Below are positions 1 through 8,656 of a stretch of 64,000 nucleotides of DNA, piece by piece. Position 1 is the stretch's first letter. Each line of letters opens with the position of its first letter. The stretch is from Microbacterium sp. Root180. GTDB lineage: Bacteria; Actinomycetota; Actinomycetes; Actinomycetales; Microbacteriaceae. The notes beneath the pieces were generated by a model that was not told the DNA's origin, searched no databases, and saw nothing but the letters and a program-made list of their open reading frames with translations. The position numbers and the translations under genes were made by a program. The stretch lies in the NCBI RefSeq assembly GCF_001428485.1, contig NZ_LMHS01000003.1:1054922-1118921 (forward strand), read 5' to 3'.

Positions 1-1386
1 GGTCACTCCCACGGAGGTGTGCAGCGTGTTCGTGGCCGGCCAGGGTCCGCCGTGGTGCTGCGCCCAGGCCACCCGCACGCCGGTCGGGTAGCCGTTGTAG
101 ACGACGCGTCCCACGCGCGGCAGCAGTTCCCGGGTGAGCTCCTGAGTGAGCGACTCCTCGGACGCCTCGGAGTGGATCGTCGCCGTGAGCGAGTCGGGCA
201 CCGCCGCGAGCGCCCGGACGATGTCGGCCGTGTCGCGGTAGCGGGCCACCACGATCAGCGGCCCGAACGCCTCCTCGGCCACCTCGGCGGTGACGTCGCC
301 GGCATCGAGCTCGAGCACCGTGGGCATCGCGCGGAATCCGGGGTCCGCGGCATCCGACCCCCCACCGGCGATGCGGGCGCGGCCGGCATCCACCAGCCTG
401 GCGCGGATCTCGCCGAACGACTCGGCGATGCGCTGGTTGAGCAGCACACCGGCCGGGGCGGCTTCGGCGCGCGTGACCAGCTCGGCGACGAGCGCGTCAC
501 CGTCCTCGCCCGCGGGGACGAAGGCGAAACCCGGCTTCGTGCAGAACTGGCCGGAGCCCAGGGTGAACGAGCCGAACAGTCCCTCGGCGATCGCGTCGCC
601 GCGCGCCGCGACGGCGGCCGGGGTCACGACGAGCGGATTGAGACTGCTGAGCTCGCCGTAGAACGGGATCGGCTCGTCGCGCTCCTCGATGATGCGCAGG
701 AGGGCACGGCCGCCGCCGAGCGAGCCCGTGAATCCGACGGCGCGCAGCTCGGGTGCCGCGACGAGGGCACGACCGGCGCCGGTGCCGAACACGATGCCGA
801 GCGTGCCGTCGGGCGCGCCGTGCCTGCGGGCGGCCCCGGCGAGCGCGGCGAACGTCGCAGCCGACGTCTCGGGGTGCGAGCCGTGCGCCTTGACGACTAC
901 CGGATTGCCCGCGGCGAGCGCCGAGGCGACGTCTCCGCCGGCGACCGAGAACGCGAACGGGAAGTTGCTCGAGCCGAACACCCCGACGGGGCCGATCGGC
1001 ACGAGGATGCGGCGGATGTCGGGGCCCGGCCCGATCGGCGTCTCGCCGGCGTGGTCGATGGCCGCCTCGAGATAGCCGCCCTCGCGCACGGCCTCGGCGA
1101 AGAGCCGCAGCTGGAAAGCACTGCGGCCGACCTCGCCGGTGAGCCGCACAGCGCCGAGCCCGGTCTCGCGGTCGGCGAGCGCGACCAGCGCCTCTCGCTC
1201 GGCCTCGAGCGCGCCGGCCAGCGCGTCGAGCAGGTCCGCGCGCCACGCGCGGTCCGTCGCGGCGAAGGCGGGGAACGCGGATGCCGCGGCCCGGACGATC
1301 TCGGCGACGGCGGCGTCGTCGGTCGCGGCGATGCCGGTGTCGCGGGATTCCCCCGTGCGCGGGTCGGTGGTGGTCAGAACGGTCAT
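1..1386 (-). CDS. Ketoglutarate-semialdehyde-type aldehyde dehydrogenase (3' end outside window)
   Basis: NAD(P)-dependent aldehyde dehydrogenase of the KGSADH-like branch; the expected reaction is oxidation of 2-oxoglutarate semialdehyde (2,5-dioxopentanoate) to 2-oxoglutarate in the cytosol. 462 codons are visible from ATG at 1386, and the reading frame is still open at base 1, so only a short C-terminal piece is missing (family about 480-510 residues). Visible landmarks are SSNFPFAF with Asn141, the base Glu245 in FYGELSSLNP, and the nucleophile Cys282 in SGQFCTKPG. The start overlaps the stop of the upstream FAH-family gene (ATGA), so it is translationally coupled and is the last gene of the operon seen here. 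The pairing with a 2-keto-3-deoxypentonate-dehydratase-like FAH protein supports the KGSA assignment; substrate remains inferred. Confidence 0.85.
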   Translation of the reverse strand, partial: MTVLTTTDPRTGESRDTGIAATDDAAVAEIVRAAASAFPAFAATDRAWRADLLDALAGALEAEREALVALADRETGLGAVRLTGEVGRSAFQLRLFAEAVREGGYLEAAIDHAGETPIGPGPDIRRILVPIGPVGVFGSSNFPFAFSVAGGDVASALAAGNPVVVKAHGSHPETSAATFAALAGAARRHGAPDGTLGIVFGTGAGRALVAAPELRAVGFTGSLGGGRALLRIIEERDEPIPFYGELSSLNPLVVTPAAVAARGDAIAEGLFGSFTLGSGQFCTKPGFAFVPAGEDGDALVAELVTRAEAAPAGVLLNQRIAESFGEIRARLVDAGRARIAGGGSDAADPGFRAMPTVLELDAGDVTAEVAEEAFGPLIVVARYRDTADIVRALAAVPDSLTATIHSEASEESLTQELTRELLPRVGRVVYNGYPTGVRVAWAQHHGGPWPATNTLHTSVGVT

Positions 1387-2564
1387 GACAGCGATCCTCG
1401 TCGAGAGAGATTCTCCAGGAGCGCGCCGATGCCGAAGGTCCAGGGCTCGACCCGGTCGGTGGCGCGCACGCGGTTGGTCAGGGCGCCGAGCCGGGGTTCG
1501 GCGATGCGGACGACGTCGTCGTCGTGGTGCGTGAAGCCACGACCCGGCGCGCCGCGATCCTCCACCGGCGCGAACAGCGTGCCGAGGTAGAGCACGAAGC
1601 CGTCCGGATACTGATGGTGGTCCCCGACGACTTGCGCGACCAGGTCGAGCGGGTCGCGGGAGATGGCCGAGAGCGGGCTCGCTGCGGCGAGCGCGAAGCC
1701 GTCGGCGCCGTCGACCGTGAGCGTGACGACCGCGGTTCGCACGTCGTCGATGCCGTACGTCGCGTCGAACAGGCGCACGAACGGGCCCACGGCTGCCGAG
1801 GCGTTGTTGTCCTTGGCCTTGCCCAGCAGCAGCGCCGAGCGACCCTCCACATCGCGGAGGTTGACGTCGTTGCCGAGGGTCGCGCCGACGACCTCGCCGC
1901 GCGAGGACACCACGAGCACGAGCTCCGGCTCGGGGTTGTTCCACTCCGATCCCGGGTGGACTCCGACGTCGACGCCGGTGCCGACCGTCGCGAGCACGGG
2001 AGCCTTGGTGAACACCTCGGCGTCGGGCCCGATGCCCACCTCGAGGTACTGGCTCCACAGCCCCCGCTCGATGAGAGCCGCCTTGAGCCGCATCGCCTCG
2101 GGCGACCCGGGCACGAGGGTGTCGAGCTCGCCGCCGAGGACCGCCGTGATCTGGCTGCGGATGTCGAGCGCGGCATCCTTCTCCCCGCGGGCGCGCTCCT
2201 CGATGATCCGCTCGAGCATCGACACCGGGAACGTCACGCCCGCGGCCTTGACGACGTGCAGATCGATCGGCGACAGCAGCCACGGACGGGCTGGGTCGCG
2301 GACGTCGGGGTCGCTGTTGGCGAGCAGCTCCTCGATCGAGCCGAGCACCGGGCCGGTCGCGGCCGCGACGGCACCGGCGGGGTCGGCGTGCTCGGTGAGC
2401 GCACGCATGGTCGGGAAGCGGGCGCTCAGATCGACGACGCCGTCGGCGCGGACGGCGACGACGCTCGGGCCTGCGACGGCCGGATCCCAGACGCGGCCGA
2501 CGAGCGTGCCGGCGGTGCCGTCGTCGGGAAGGACGGCGCGGACGTCGGTGAGGGTGGCGGTCAT
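1383..2564 (-). CDS. FAH-family protein, candidate 2-keto-3-deoxypentonate dehydratase
   Basis: 393-residue member of the fumarylacetoacetate hydrolase family, in the long (about 390 aa) form. Archaeal 2-keto-3-deoxy-D-arabinonate dehydratases belong to this family and make 2,5-dioxopentanoate, the substrate of the coupled downstream dehydrogenase. The C-terminal FAH core shows the acidic metal ligands: Glu212 and Glu214 in NNPEPELVLVV, then Asp233 in GNDVNLRD, followed by GRSALLLGKAKDNN. ATG at 2564 was chosen over upstream in-frame codons because GAAGGA lies 5-6 nt before it and the conserved region begins there. It overlaps the aldehyde dehydrogenase start by 4 nt and follows the enoyl-CoA hydratase stop by 25 nt. 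Hydrolysis of an acylpyruvate is the alternative function. Confidence 0.8.
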   Translation of the reverse strand: MTATLTDVRAVLPDDGTAGTLVGRVWDPAVAGPSVVAVRADGVVDLSARFPTMRALTEHADPAGAVAAATGPVLGSIEELLANSDPDVRDPARPWLLSPIDLHVVKAAGVTFPVSMLERIIEERARGEKDAALDIRSQITAVLGGELDTLVPGSPEAMRLKAALIERGLWSQYLEVGIGPDAEVFTKAPVLATVGTGVDVGVHPGSEWNNPEPELVLVVSSRGEVVGATLGNDVNLRDVEGRSALLLGKAKDNNASAAVGPFVRLFDATYGIDDVRTAVVTLTVDGADGFALAAASPLSAISRDPLDLVAQVVGDHHQYPDGFVLYLGTLFAPVEDRGAPGRGFTHHDDDVVRIAEPRLGALTNRVRATDRVEPWTFGIGALLENLSRRGSLS

Positions 2565-2589
2565 GCGGTCCTTCGTTCGGCGGTGTCGG

Positions 2590-3363
2590 TCAGCGGCGGC
2601 GGAAGACGCCGGCGCGCTTCTCGGCGAACGCCGCGCGGCCCTCGTCGGCATCTTCCGTCGCGAAGGTCACCGTCTGCAAGTCGCGCTCGTAGCGGATCGC
2701 GGCATCCTGGGGCATGTTCGCCGCCGCCTGCAGGTTGGCCTTGGCGGTCTCGGCGGCGATCGGCGGGCGCGACGCGATGATCTCGGCGAGCTCGCGCGCC
2801 CGCGGCAGCAGCTGCTCCGGCGGCACGACCTCGCTCACCAGCCCCCACCGCAGCGCGGTGTCGGCGTCCACGGGCTGCCCGGTCATGATCATGACGGCGG
2901 TGTTGCTCGGACCGATCGATGCGCGCAGGAACGCCGTCATCCCGCCTCCGCCGATCCATCCCAGCGTGATCTCCGGGGCGGCGAAGCTGGCCGTCGCCGA
3001 GGCGATGCGGATGTCGCAGCTCAGCGCCGTCTCGAGCCCGCCGCCGAACGCATAGCCGTTCACGGCGGCGATGACGGGCTTGCGGCACGCGCGGATGGCG
3101 TCGCAGTAGTCGGTGCGATTGCGGAAGTCCCACGGCGTCGCGTACTTCTCGAGCGTTCGGATGTCGCTTCCCGCGCTGAACGCCCGCGCGCCGGCGCCGG
3201 TCAGCACGACCACGCGCACGACCGGATCGTCGTTCAGGGTCTCGATCACCTCGACGAGGAGGTCGGACATCTCCTGCGTCACGGCGTTGAGCTTCGCCGG
3301 CCGATCGATGGTCACGACGGCCACGGCCCCGTCGACCTCGCAGCCGATCCCCCCGTCGGTCAT
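2590..3363 (-). CDS. Enoyl-CoA hydratase/isomerase (crotonase family)
   Basis: 257-residue crotonase-fold enzyme expected to hydrate or isomerise an enoyl-CoA. The oxyanion-hole segment AFSAGSDIRTLE (residues 61-72) and NGYAFGGGLETALSCD (102-117) are intact. Both glutamates used by true hydratases are present: Glu111 in GGLETAL and Glu131 in APEITLG. Hydration rather than a side activity is therefore plausible. ATG at 3363 overlaps the CoA-transferase stop (ATGA). Position directly after a CaiB-type CoA-transferase suggests it acts on the CoA thioester made by that enzyme; the acyl chain is unknown, and no acyl-CoA dehydrogenase or thiolase lies in this operon. Confidence 0.88.
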   Translation of the reverse strand: MTDGGIGCEVDGAVAVVTIDRPAKLNAVTQEMSDLLVEVIETLNDDPVVRVVVLTGAGARAFSAGSDIRTLEKYATPWDFRNRTDYCDAIRACRKPVIAAVNGYAFGGGLETALSCDIRIASATASFAAPEITLGWIGGGGMTAFLRASIGPSNTAVMIMTGQPVDADTALRWGLVSEVVPPEQLLPRARELAEIIASRPPIAAETAKANLQAAANMPQDAAIRYERDLQTVTFATEDADEGRAAFAEKRAGVFRRR

Positions 3364-4574
3364 CGCACCGTCTCCTCGAGGGCGGCCGCCGCGCCCGTGG
3401 ACACCATCGCGTCGACGGCGGCCTCGTCGTAGCCCACCTCGGCGAGCACCTCGCGCGTGTGCTCCCCGACGCGGGGTGCCCCGCGCTCCACGCGCGCCGG
3501 CGTGCGGCTGAAGCGGTACGGGAAGCCCGGCGTCTTCACGCGCCCCTCGGTGGGATGGTCGTACTCGATGAACGTGCCGTTGTGCACGATCTGCGGGTCG
3601 CGCACGAGCTCCTCGTAGCCGTAGACGGGCCCGACCCACATGCCGGCGCCGCCAAGGACCTCCAGCCAGTGCTCCGTCGTGTGCTCGAGGAGCCGCGCCT
3701 GCAGCAGGGATGCGAGCTCGTCGCGGCGCGTCCAGCCCTCGACCTCGCCCGTCCACCCTTCGAACGCGGGCTCGCCGATCAGCAGGCCGAGCTGCGCGGG
3801 ATCGGCGAAGGCGAGCGCGAGGAACCCGTCCGACGTGCGGAAGACGCCGTACGGCGCGCGGATGTACACGTGCGCGTGCGGCTCGTCGCTGCGCTGCTGC
3901 GCCTTGCGCCCGACCGTGAAGACCGACAGTTCCTGCATCTGCAGTGTCGTGACGGCGTCGAGCATGTTGACGGTGACGAGCTGCCCTTCGCCCGTGCGCT
4001 CACGGTGGAGCAGGGCGGCCAGGACACCCTCGAAGGCCGTCGACGCGGTGACCGCGTCGGCCAGGTACTGGCCCGCCGGAGCAGGCGCATCGCCCGCGCG
4101 ACCCGCCGAGAGCATCGCGCCCGACATCGCCTGCACGAGCAGGTCCTGTCCGGGCCGGTCCCGGTACGGGCCATCCTCGCCGTAGCCCGAGATCGACACG
4201 TAGACGATCGACGGGTTCACCGCGCGCAGTGACTCGTAGTCGACGCCCAGTCGCGCGGCCACGCCGGGTCGGTAGTTCTGCAGGAACACATCCGCCGTGC
4301 GCACGAGGTCCAGCAGCGCCGCCCGGCCATCGGCGCTCTTGAGGTCGAGGGCCACGGAGCGCTTGTTGCGGTTCAGCGACAGGAACGAGACGTTGATCTC
4401 GTTGCCCGTCGCGCCGCCCGCTGCGGCGAAGCGCTGCCATTCACCCGCGGTGGGCTCGACCTTGATCACGTCGGCGCCCAGATCGCCGAGGCGCTGGGTG
4501 GCGAAGGGCCCTGCCATCGCGATCGAGCAATCGATCACGCGATAGCCGGACAGGACCGCGGGGGTGTCGCTCAC
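3360..4574 (-). CDS. CaiB/BaiF-type (family III) CoA-transferase
   Basis: 404-residue family III CoA-transferase, which moves CoA between carboxylates through an aspartyl-CoA intermediate. The likely nucleophile is Asp144 in GQDLLVQAMSG. The N-terminal block IAMAGPFATQRLGDLGADVIKVE (17-39) and SLNRNKRSVALDLK (66-79) are typical. Start is GTG at 4574, overlapping the stop of the dehydrogenase gene (GTGA) with GGAAGGA about 5 nt upstream; the open frame extends much further upstream, but that part lies antisense-frame within the neighbour and is not real. It is the one step in this operon, with the following hydratase, that has no place in a plain oxidative sugar-acid pathway. The CoA donor and acceptor cannot be read from sequence. 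Confidence 0.88.
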   Translation of the reverse strand: MSDTPAVLSGYRVIDCSIAMAGPFATQRLGDLGADVIKVEPTAGEWQRFAAAGGATGNEINVSFLSLNRNKRSVALDLKSADGRAALLDLVRTADVFLQNYRPGVAARLGVDYESLRAVNPSIVYVSISGYGEDGPYRDRPGQDLLVQAMSGAMLSAGRAGDAPAPAGQYLADAVTASTAFEGVLAALLHRERTGEGQLVTVNMLDAVTTLQMQELSVFTVGRKAQQRSDEPHAHVYIRAPYGVFRTSDGFLALAFADPAQLGLLIGEPAFEGWTGEVEGWTRRDELASLLQARLLEHTTEHWLEVLGGAGMWVGPVYGYEELVRDPQIVHNGTFIEYDHPTEGRVKTPGFPYRFSRTPARVERGAPRVGEHTREVLAEVGYDEAAVDAMVSTGAAAALEETVR

Positions 4575-5644
4575 GGGGTTCCTTCCGAGAGGGAGCGGAT
4601 GTCGATGGTGGCGCCGTTCGCGGCGCTCGATCGCAGCAGCCCGTCGATGAGTTCGACGGAGCGGGCGGCGACGCGGGCGTCGGAGTTGTTCTCGGTGCTC
4701 GTGCCCGCGACGAGGTCGATGAAGCGGTTCGGGGGCACGATGCACTCGTAGGCACCCGAGCCCGCCGGGATCTCGAGCTCCTCGCGTGCGCCGTCGTAGC
4801 GGTGCACCCACATGCGCTCGCGCTCGGTGTCGAGCATCAGCACGCCCTCGGAGCCGAACAGGCGGATGTCGACCTGATACGGCTCGTCGTCGGGCAGCGT
4901 CGCCGCGCCGGAGAGGGCGGCGATGGCGCCGCCCTCGAAGGTGATGACGCCCGCGTCGAACAGATCCACGGCCGCGCCCGCGCGCGAGATGCGGCCGGCG
5001 ACGGTCGCGGCGCGCAGGCCCGTCAGCCAGAACAGCAGCGCGCTCGAATGGGTGATCTGACCGTGGGCGTAGCCGCCGCCTCGCGCGGGCGACTGCCAGG
5101 TCGAGGCATCCGGTCCGCCCGTCTCGGAGTCCCACAGCTGCAGGATGTCGGAGGGATCGCCGGCGAACAGGCCGCGCGTCGGCGACGCCATGTGGCACAG
5201 CACGTGCTGGACGTCCCCGATCCGGCCGTCGGCGAGGATGCCGCGCGCGGCCACCGTGAAGGGCTTGTAGTTCCAGCCGTAGGGCACGACGAAGTGCACG
5301 CCGGCCCGCTCCACGCGGTCGACGAGGTCCCACGCCGCGTGGGCATCGAGTGTGGTCGGCTTCTCGACGAGCACGTGGAGGCCGCGGTCGATCGCGGCGA
5401 CCGCGTTGGCGTAGTGCAGGTCGTGCGGGGTGGTGATGACGACGGCGTCGAGGTCCTGCCCGAGCAGCTCGTCGTAATCCTCGGTCGCCATGCCGAAGCC
5501 GAACTGATCGCGCACGGTCCCGAGCTCGGGCCCCTTTCCGCAGACCCCGACGAGCTCGACGTCGTCGCGGCCCGCGAAGATCGGGAAGTGGTTGCTCGTC
5601 GCCCACCATCCCGCGCCCACGGCGCCCAGTCTGACCCGGCTCAT
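4571..5644 (-). CDS. Gfo/Idh/MocA-family dehydrogenase
   Basis: 357-residue NAD(P)-dependent oxidoreductase of the Gfo/Idh/MocA family, which typically oxidises a sugar or cyclitol hydroxyl. The Rossmann glycine motif GAVGAGWWA (7-15) opens the protein, and the family signature VEKPTTL places the EKP at 94-96. The C-terminal alpha/beta domain begins near residue 125. ATG at 5644 overlaps the preceding stop (ATGA), as at almost every junction in this operon; an in-frame ATG at 5659 would add five residues and is less favoured. In an oxidative pentose scheme it would form the lactone that the adjacent metallo-hydrolase opens; this role is inference. Confidence 0.85.
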   Translation of the reverse strand: MSRVRLGAVGAGWWATSNHFPIFAGRDDVELVGVCGKGPELGTVRDQFGFGMATEDYDELLGQDLDAVVITTPHDLHYANAVAAIDRGLHVLVEKPTTLDAHAAWDLVDRVERAGVHFVVPYGWNYKPFTVAARGILADGRIGDVQHVLCHMASPTRGLFAGDPSDILQLWDSETGGPDASTWQSPARGGGYAHGQITHSSALLFWLTGLRAATVAGRISRAGAAVDLFDAGVITFEGGAIAALSGAATLPDDEPYQVDIRLFGSEGVLMLDTERERMWVHRYDGAREELEIPAGSGAYECIVPPNRFIDLVAGTSTENNSDARVAARSVELIDGLLRSSAANGATIDIRSLSEGTP

Positions 5645-6603
5645 GCCGTGGACGTCCATCGACGCCGGCCCGCGGCATCCGTCGCACTGCGCACGACTCC
5701 CTGCTGCTCGAGCCGCTCCAGGTTGCCCGTGACGGGGAAGACCGCGTAGTCCAGCGCGTCCGGGCCCCACGGGCCCAGGGCGGAGCCGGCCGCGCGCACC
5801 AGTTCGAGCGTCGTGCGGGGTGCGGTCGCCTCGGCGAGGACGTCGGTGATGACCTCATCGATGCGACGCGTGTAGGCCTCGCTCTCGTCGAGGAAGGCGG
5901 CCGCGGCCGCGCCCTCGTAGACCGGGTAGTGCGCGGTGAGCACCAGCTCGGGCGACAGCGAGCGGAACAGCGCGATGGAGTCGACGTACGGTCCGACGTC
6001 GCGATAGGTCGGCGGGAAGGCGGCGCGTCCGTCGGCGAACGGCACGGTGGTGCCCAGCGTCGCGTCACCGATGGCGAGCGCGCGGTTCGACGGATCGTGC
6101 ACGGCGACGTGGCCCGGTGAGTGGCCGGGCACGTGCAGGACCCGTACCGACCGCCCGCCGAGGTCGAACTCCTCGCCGCCGGCGAGGACGCGGTCCACCG
6201 GCACGAGGTCTGTCACCGAGCGCAGGTACGCCGTCGTCTCGGGCGGATCGTCGAAGCCGTCGGTGTCGCGGAACTCGCCGTAGCGCTCGTCGATGAGGCG
6301 CTGCACGTCCTCGGTGAGGCCCTGATCGAGGCGGTGCGCGAGGATCTGCACGCCCGGCAGCGCGCTCTTGAGTGCGCCGTTGCCGCCGGTGTGGTCGAAG
6401 TCGCAGTGCGTGTTGACGGCCCAGCGCACGATCGCAGGGTCGATCCCGGCGCGGGAGAGATACGGCAGGAACGTCTCCGTGATCGACTCGCGGATGCCGG
6501 TGTCGACCAGCAGCGCGGAGTGGTCGCCGACGAAGAGGTGCAGCGCCACGAAGCGCTCCCCCAGCGGTGCGACGATCCGGTGGAGGCCGGGGCGGATCTC
6601 CAT
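5641..6603 (-). CDS. Metallo-beta-lactamase-fold hydrolase, candidate lactonase
   Basis: 320-residue MBL-fold protein. The metal-binding motif reads NTHCDFDHTGGN (64-75), i.e. H66-x-D68-x-D70-H71, so Asp replaces the usual second histidine of HxHxDH; later ligands appear in VPGHSPGHVA and GDATLG. Similar HxDxDH variants occur in the superfamily, so it may still bind metal. A C-terminal alpha-helical extension (about 240-320) ends in a winged-helix-like piece. The ATG at 6603 overlaps the stop of the enolase-superfamily gene by one base (TGATG). Between a sugar dehydrogenase and an acid dehydratase, opening of a sugar lactone is the simplest role; glyoxalase-like thioester hydrolysis is an alternative given the CoA enzymes. 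Confidence 0.75.
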   Translation of the reverse strand: MEIRPGLHRIVAPLGERFVALHLFVGDHSALLVDTGIRESITETFLPYLSRAGIDPAIVRWAVNTHCDFDHTGGNGALKSALPGVQILAHRLDQGLTEDVQRLIDERYGEFRDTDGFDDPPETTAYLRSVTDLVPVDRVLAGGEEFDLGGRSVRVLHVPGHSPGHVAVHDPSNRALAIGDATLGTTVPFADGRAAFPPTYRDVGPYVDSIALFRSLSPELVLTAHYPVYEGAAAAAFLDESEAYTRRIDEVITDVLAEATAPRTTLELVRAAGSALGPWGPDALDYAVFPVTGNLERLEQQGVVRSATDAAGRRRWTSTA

Positions 6604-7754
6604 CAGCGCTCCACACCGTCCAGCACGACGCGCAGGCCGGCGCGCTGCGGCCGGTGGTGCGGGCCGGCGGGATTGCGCCATCCGTCGCCCGTCGAGGCGC
6701 GCTCGATCGCGGACTCGTCGATGCGGATGCCTCCGCCGGGCTCGTCCCCGAGGACGATGCCGCCGTCGGCGAACTCGTGGTCCACGACCACGCCGGGCGC
6801 GAACTCGAGCGCCTGCACCTCGGTGGTGAGGTGATTGGGCACGGCGGTCATGACCGCGGCGACGGCCGGGTTGGCGTTGTACCCGACCGGGCTGATCGGC
6901 AGGTCGCGGGCGGCGGCGACGTGCGCGAGGCGCAGCACGTGCGTCACGCCCCAGATCGCACCCGCCTGCACGATGTCGGGCGCCCCCGCGTCGAACAGGG
7001 GCCGGAACTGCTCCACGCCGGTGAGGTTCTCGCCGGTGGCGATCGCCGAGCGGACGCCGGCGCTCAGACGCGCATGCCCCACGGCATCCCACCGTCGCAG
7101 CGGCTCCTCGACCCACAGCAGGTCGACGTGCTCTTCGAGGGCGGAGACGTACCGCACGGCCTGCTTCACCTGCCACGACTCGTTCGCGTCGAGCATGAGT
7201 CCGGGTCGCGTGGTGTTGCGGGCGAGCACCTCCTCGATCACCCGCAGGCGGCGGAGATCGGCATCCGGATCGAGTCCGCCCTTGAGCTTCGCCGCGACGT
7301 AGCCGCGGTCGGCGAACTCGCCGTAGAAGCCCGCGATCTCGTCGTCGCTCAGCGCGATGTCCAGGCCCGACGCGTAGCCGGGGACGAAGCGGTCGCGCCC
7401 GCCCAGCAGGCGCCACAGGGGTTCGCCCGCGAGCTTCGCCTTGAGGTCCCAGAGCGCGGCGTCGATGGTCGCGAGGCCCCCGTAGGTCGCGCCCGAGTGA
7501 CTCGACTTGAACACCGCCGCGAGCATGCGGTCGAACAGCGCCGAGACGGCGCGCGGATCCTCGCCGAGGACAGCGGTGAAGAGCCGGTCGAGGTCGGCGT
7601 GCGAGCCGATTCCGACGCCCTCGATGCCCTCGTCGGTCTCGATGATGAGGATGGGCACGTCGGTGACGGCATCCTCGATGTGCCCGTTGACGTCGCCGAC
7701 CGCGCGGCGCCAGTGGTGCCGCGACGAGAGGGTGCGATAGCCGGTGATCTTCAT
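6603..7754 (-). CDS. Mandelate racemase/enolase-superfamily enzyme, candidate sugar-acid dehydratase
   Basis: 383-residue enolase-superfamily protein with capping domain (1-125) and barrel. It has the paired lysines Lys156 and Lys158 in AAKLKGG and metal ligands Asp189 (LDANESW), Glu216 (VEEPL) and Glu242 (ATGENL). The position that carries the general-base histidine in mandelate-racemase-group dehydratases reads SPVGYNANPAV (288-298) with no histidine. The enzyme may therefore be a syn-dehydratase, a cycloisomerase or an epimerase relying on the lysines. ATG at 7754 overlaps the permease stop (ATGA). Its place behind a sugar importer and ahead of keto-deoxy-acid enzymes fits formation of a 2-keto-3-deoxy acid; the substrate is not determined. 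Confidence 0.8.
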   Translation of the reverse strand: MKITGYRTLSSRHHWRRAVGDVNGHIEDAVTDVPILIIETDEGIEGVGIGSHADLDRLFTAVLGEDPRAVSALFDRMLAAVFKSSHSGATYGGLATIDAALWDLKAKLAGEPLWRLLGGRDRFVPGYASGLDIALSDDEIAGFYGEFADRGYVAAKLKGGLDPDADLRRLRVIEEVLARNTTRPGLMLDANESWQVKQAVRYVSALEEHVDLLWVEEPLRRWDAVGHARLSAGVRSAIATGENLTGVEQFRPLFDAGAPDIVQAGAIWGVTHVLRLAHVAAARDLPISPVGYNANPAVAAVMTAVPNHLTTEVQALEFAPGVVVDHEFADGGIVLGDEPGGGIRIDESAIERASTGDGWRNPAGPHHRPQRAGLRVVLDGVER

Positions 7755-8656
7755 TCCTTCGTGCCTCCGGCGGTCATGCCCTCCACCAGGAAGCGCTGGG
7801 CGAACAGGAAGATCAGCAGGATCGGCGCGACCGAGAGCAGCGTCGCCAGCGCCAGGGTCGGCAGCTGGATCACGATGCTCGAGGCGGTCGTCGGGTTGAA
7901 TGCGGGCACATTCGAGAGCAGGTTCGCCAGACCCACCTGCACGGGGATCTTGGTCCCGCCGACGACGAGGAACGGGAGGAAGTAGTTGTTCCAGTTCCCG
8001 ACGAAGCTGAAGAACCCGACGAGCGCGATGACGGGAGTCGCCAGCGGCATCGCCACGCTCGTAAACACCCGCACCTCGCCGGCCCCGTCGATGCGCGCCG
8101 CGTTGAGCAGGTCCTTCGAGACGGCCGTCGAGAAGTAGATGTACGTGAGGTACACGCCGAAGGGGAAGAAGGAGAAGGGCAGGATGACCGCGAGCGGGTT
8201 CCCGATGAGGCGCAGGGCGCTCAGCTCGAGGAAGATCGGCAGGACGAGCGCCGTGTTCGGGATCAGCATCACGACGAGGGTCGTGATGAGCAGCACCCGG
8301 CGACCGCGGAACTGGATCAGCGCCAGCGCATAGCCTGCGGGGATGCTGATGATCAGCGTGAGCGCCAGGGCCGCGAACGAGTAGAACGTCGAGTTGCCGA
8401 GCCACGTCGTGAAGATGCCGTCGCCGAAGGCGAACAGCTCGTTCCAGTTGGCGCCGAGCTGGTCGAGGGAGCCGAACGAGAACGGTCCGTCGAGGAGGAG
8501 CTGGGTGTTCGACTTCGTCGGGGCGAGCACCAGCCAGACGATCGGCAGGATGAAGAACGCCGCGAAGAACAGCAGCAGGATCGTGACGAGCGCGCGGCTG
8601 AGCCACTGACCCGGCGACGCCGAGCGCGCGCGGCGGGGGCGCATCGTGTCAGTCAT
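7751..8656 (-). CDS. Carbohydrate ABC transporter permease (MalG-like, CUT1)
   Basis: 301-residue inner-membrane permease with six predicted membrane segments, the first at about 22-44 after a basic N-terminus. The EAA loop that contacts the ATPase is visible as AARIDGAGEVRVFTSVAMP (187-205). It starts at ATG 8656, eight bases inside the end of the partner permease gene, and is followed without a gap by the enolase-superfamily gene. It pairs with the permease at 8649-9599 and the lipoprotein at 9599-10975. No ATP-binding subunit is encoded in this operon, so a shared MsiK-type ATPase from elsewhere is expected, as is common for actinobacterial CUT1 importers. Confidence 0.93.
   Translation of the reverse strand: MTDTMRPRRARSASPGQWLSRALVTILLLFFAAFFILPIVWLVLAPTKSNTQLLLDGPFSFGSLDQLGANWNELFAFGDGIFTTWLGNSTFYSFAALALTLIISIPAGYALALIQFRGRRVLLITTLVVMLIPNTALVLPIFLELSALRLIGNPLAVILPFSFFPFGVYLTYIYFSTAVSKDLLNAARIDGAGEVRVFTSVAMPLATPVIALVGFFSFVGNWNNYFLPFLVVGGTKIPVQVGLANLLSNVPAFNPTTASSIVIQLPTLALATLLSVAPILLIFLFAQRFLVEGMTAGGTKE

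Noticed and set aside
4575..6068. 900-codon fused form of the CoA-transferase
   Set aside because: The upstream part is out of frame with the real dehydrogenase gene and gives an Arg-rich sequence without domains; GTG 4574 with GGAAGGA is the proper start.
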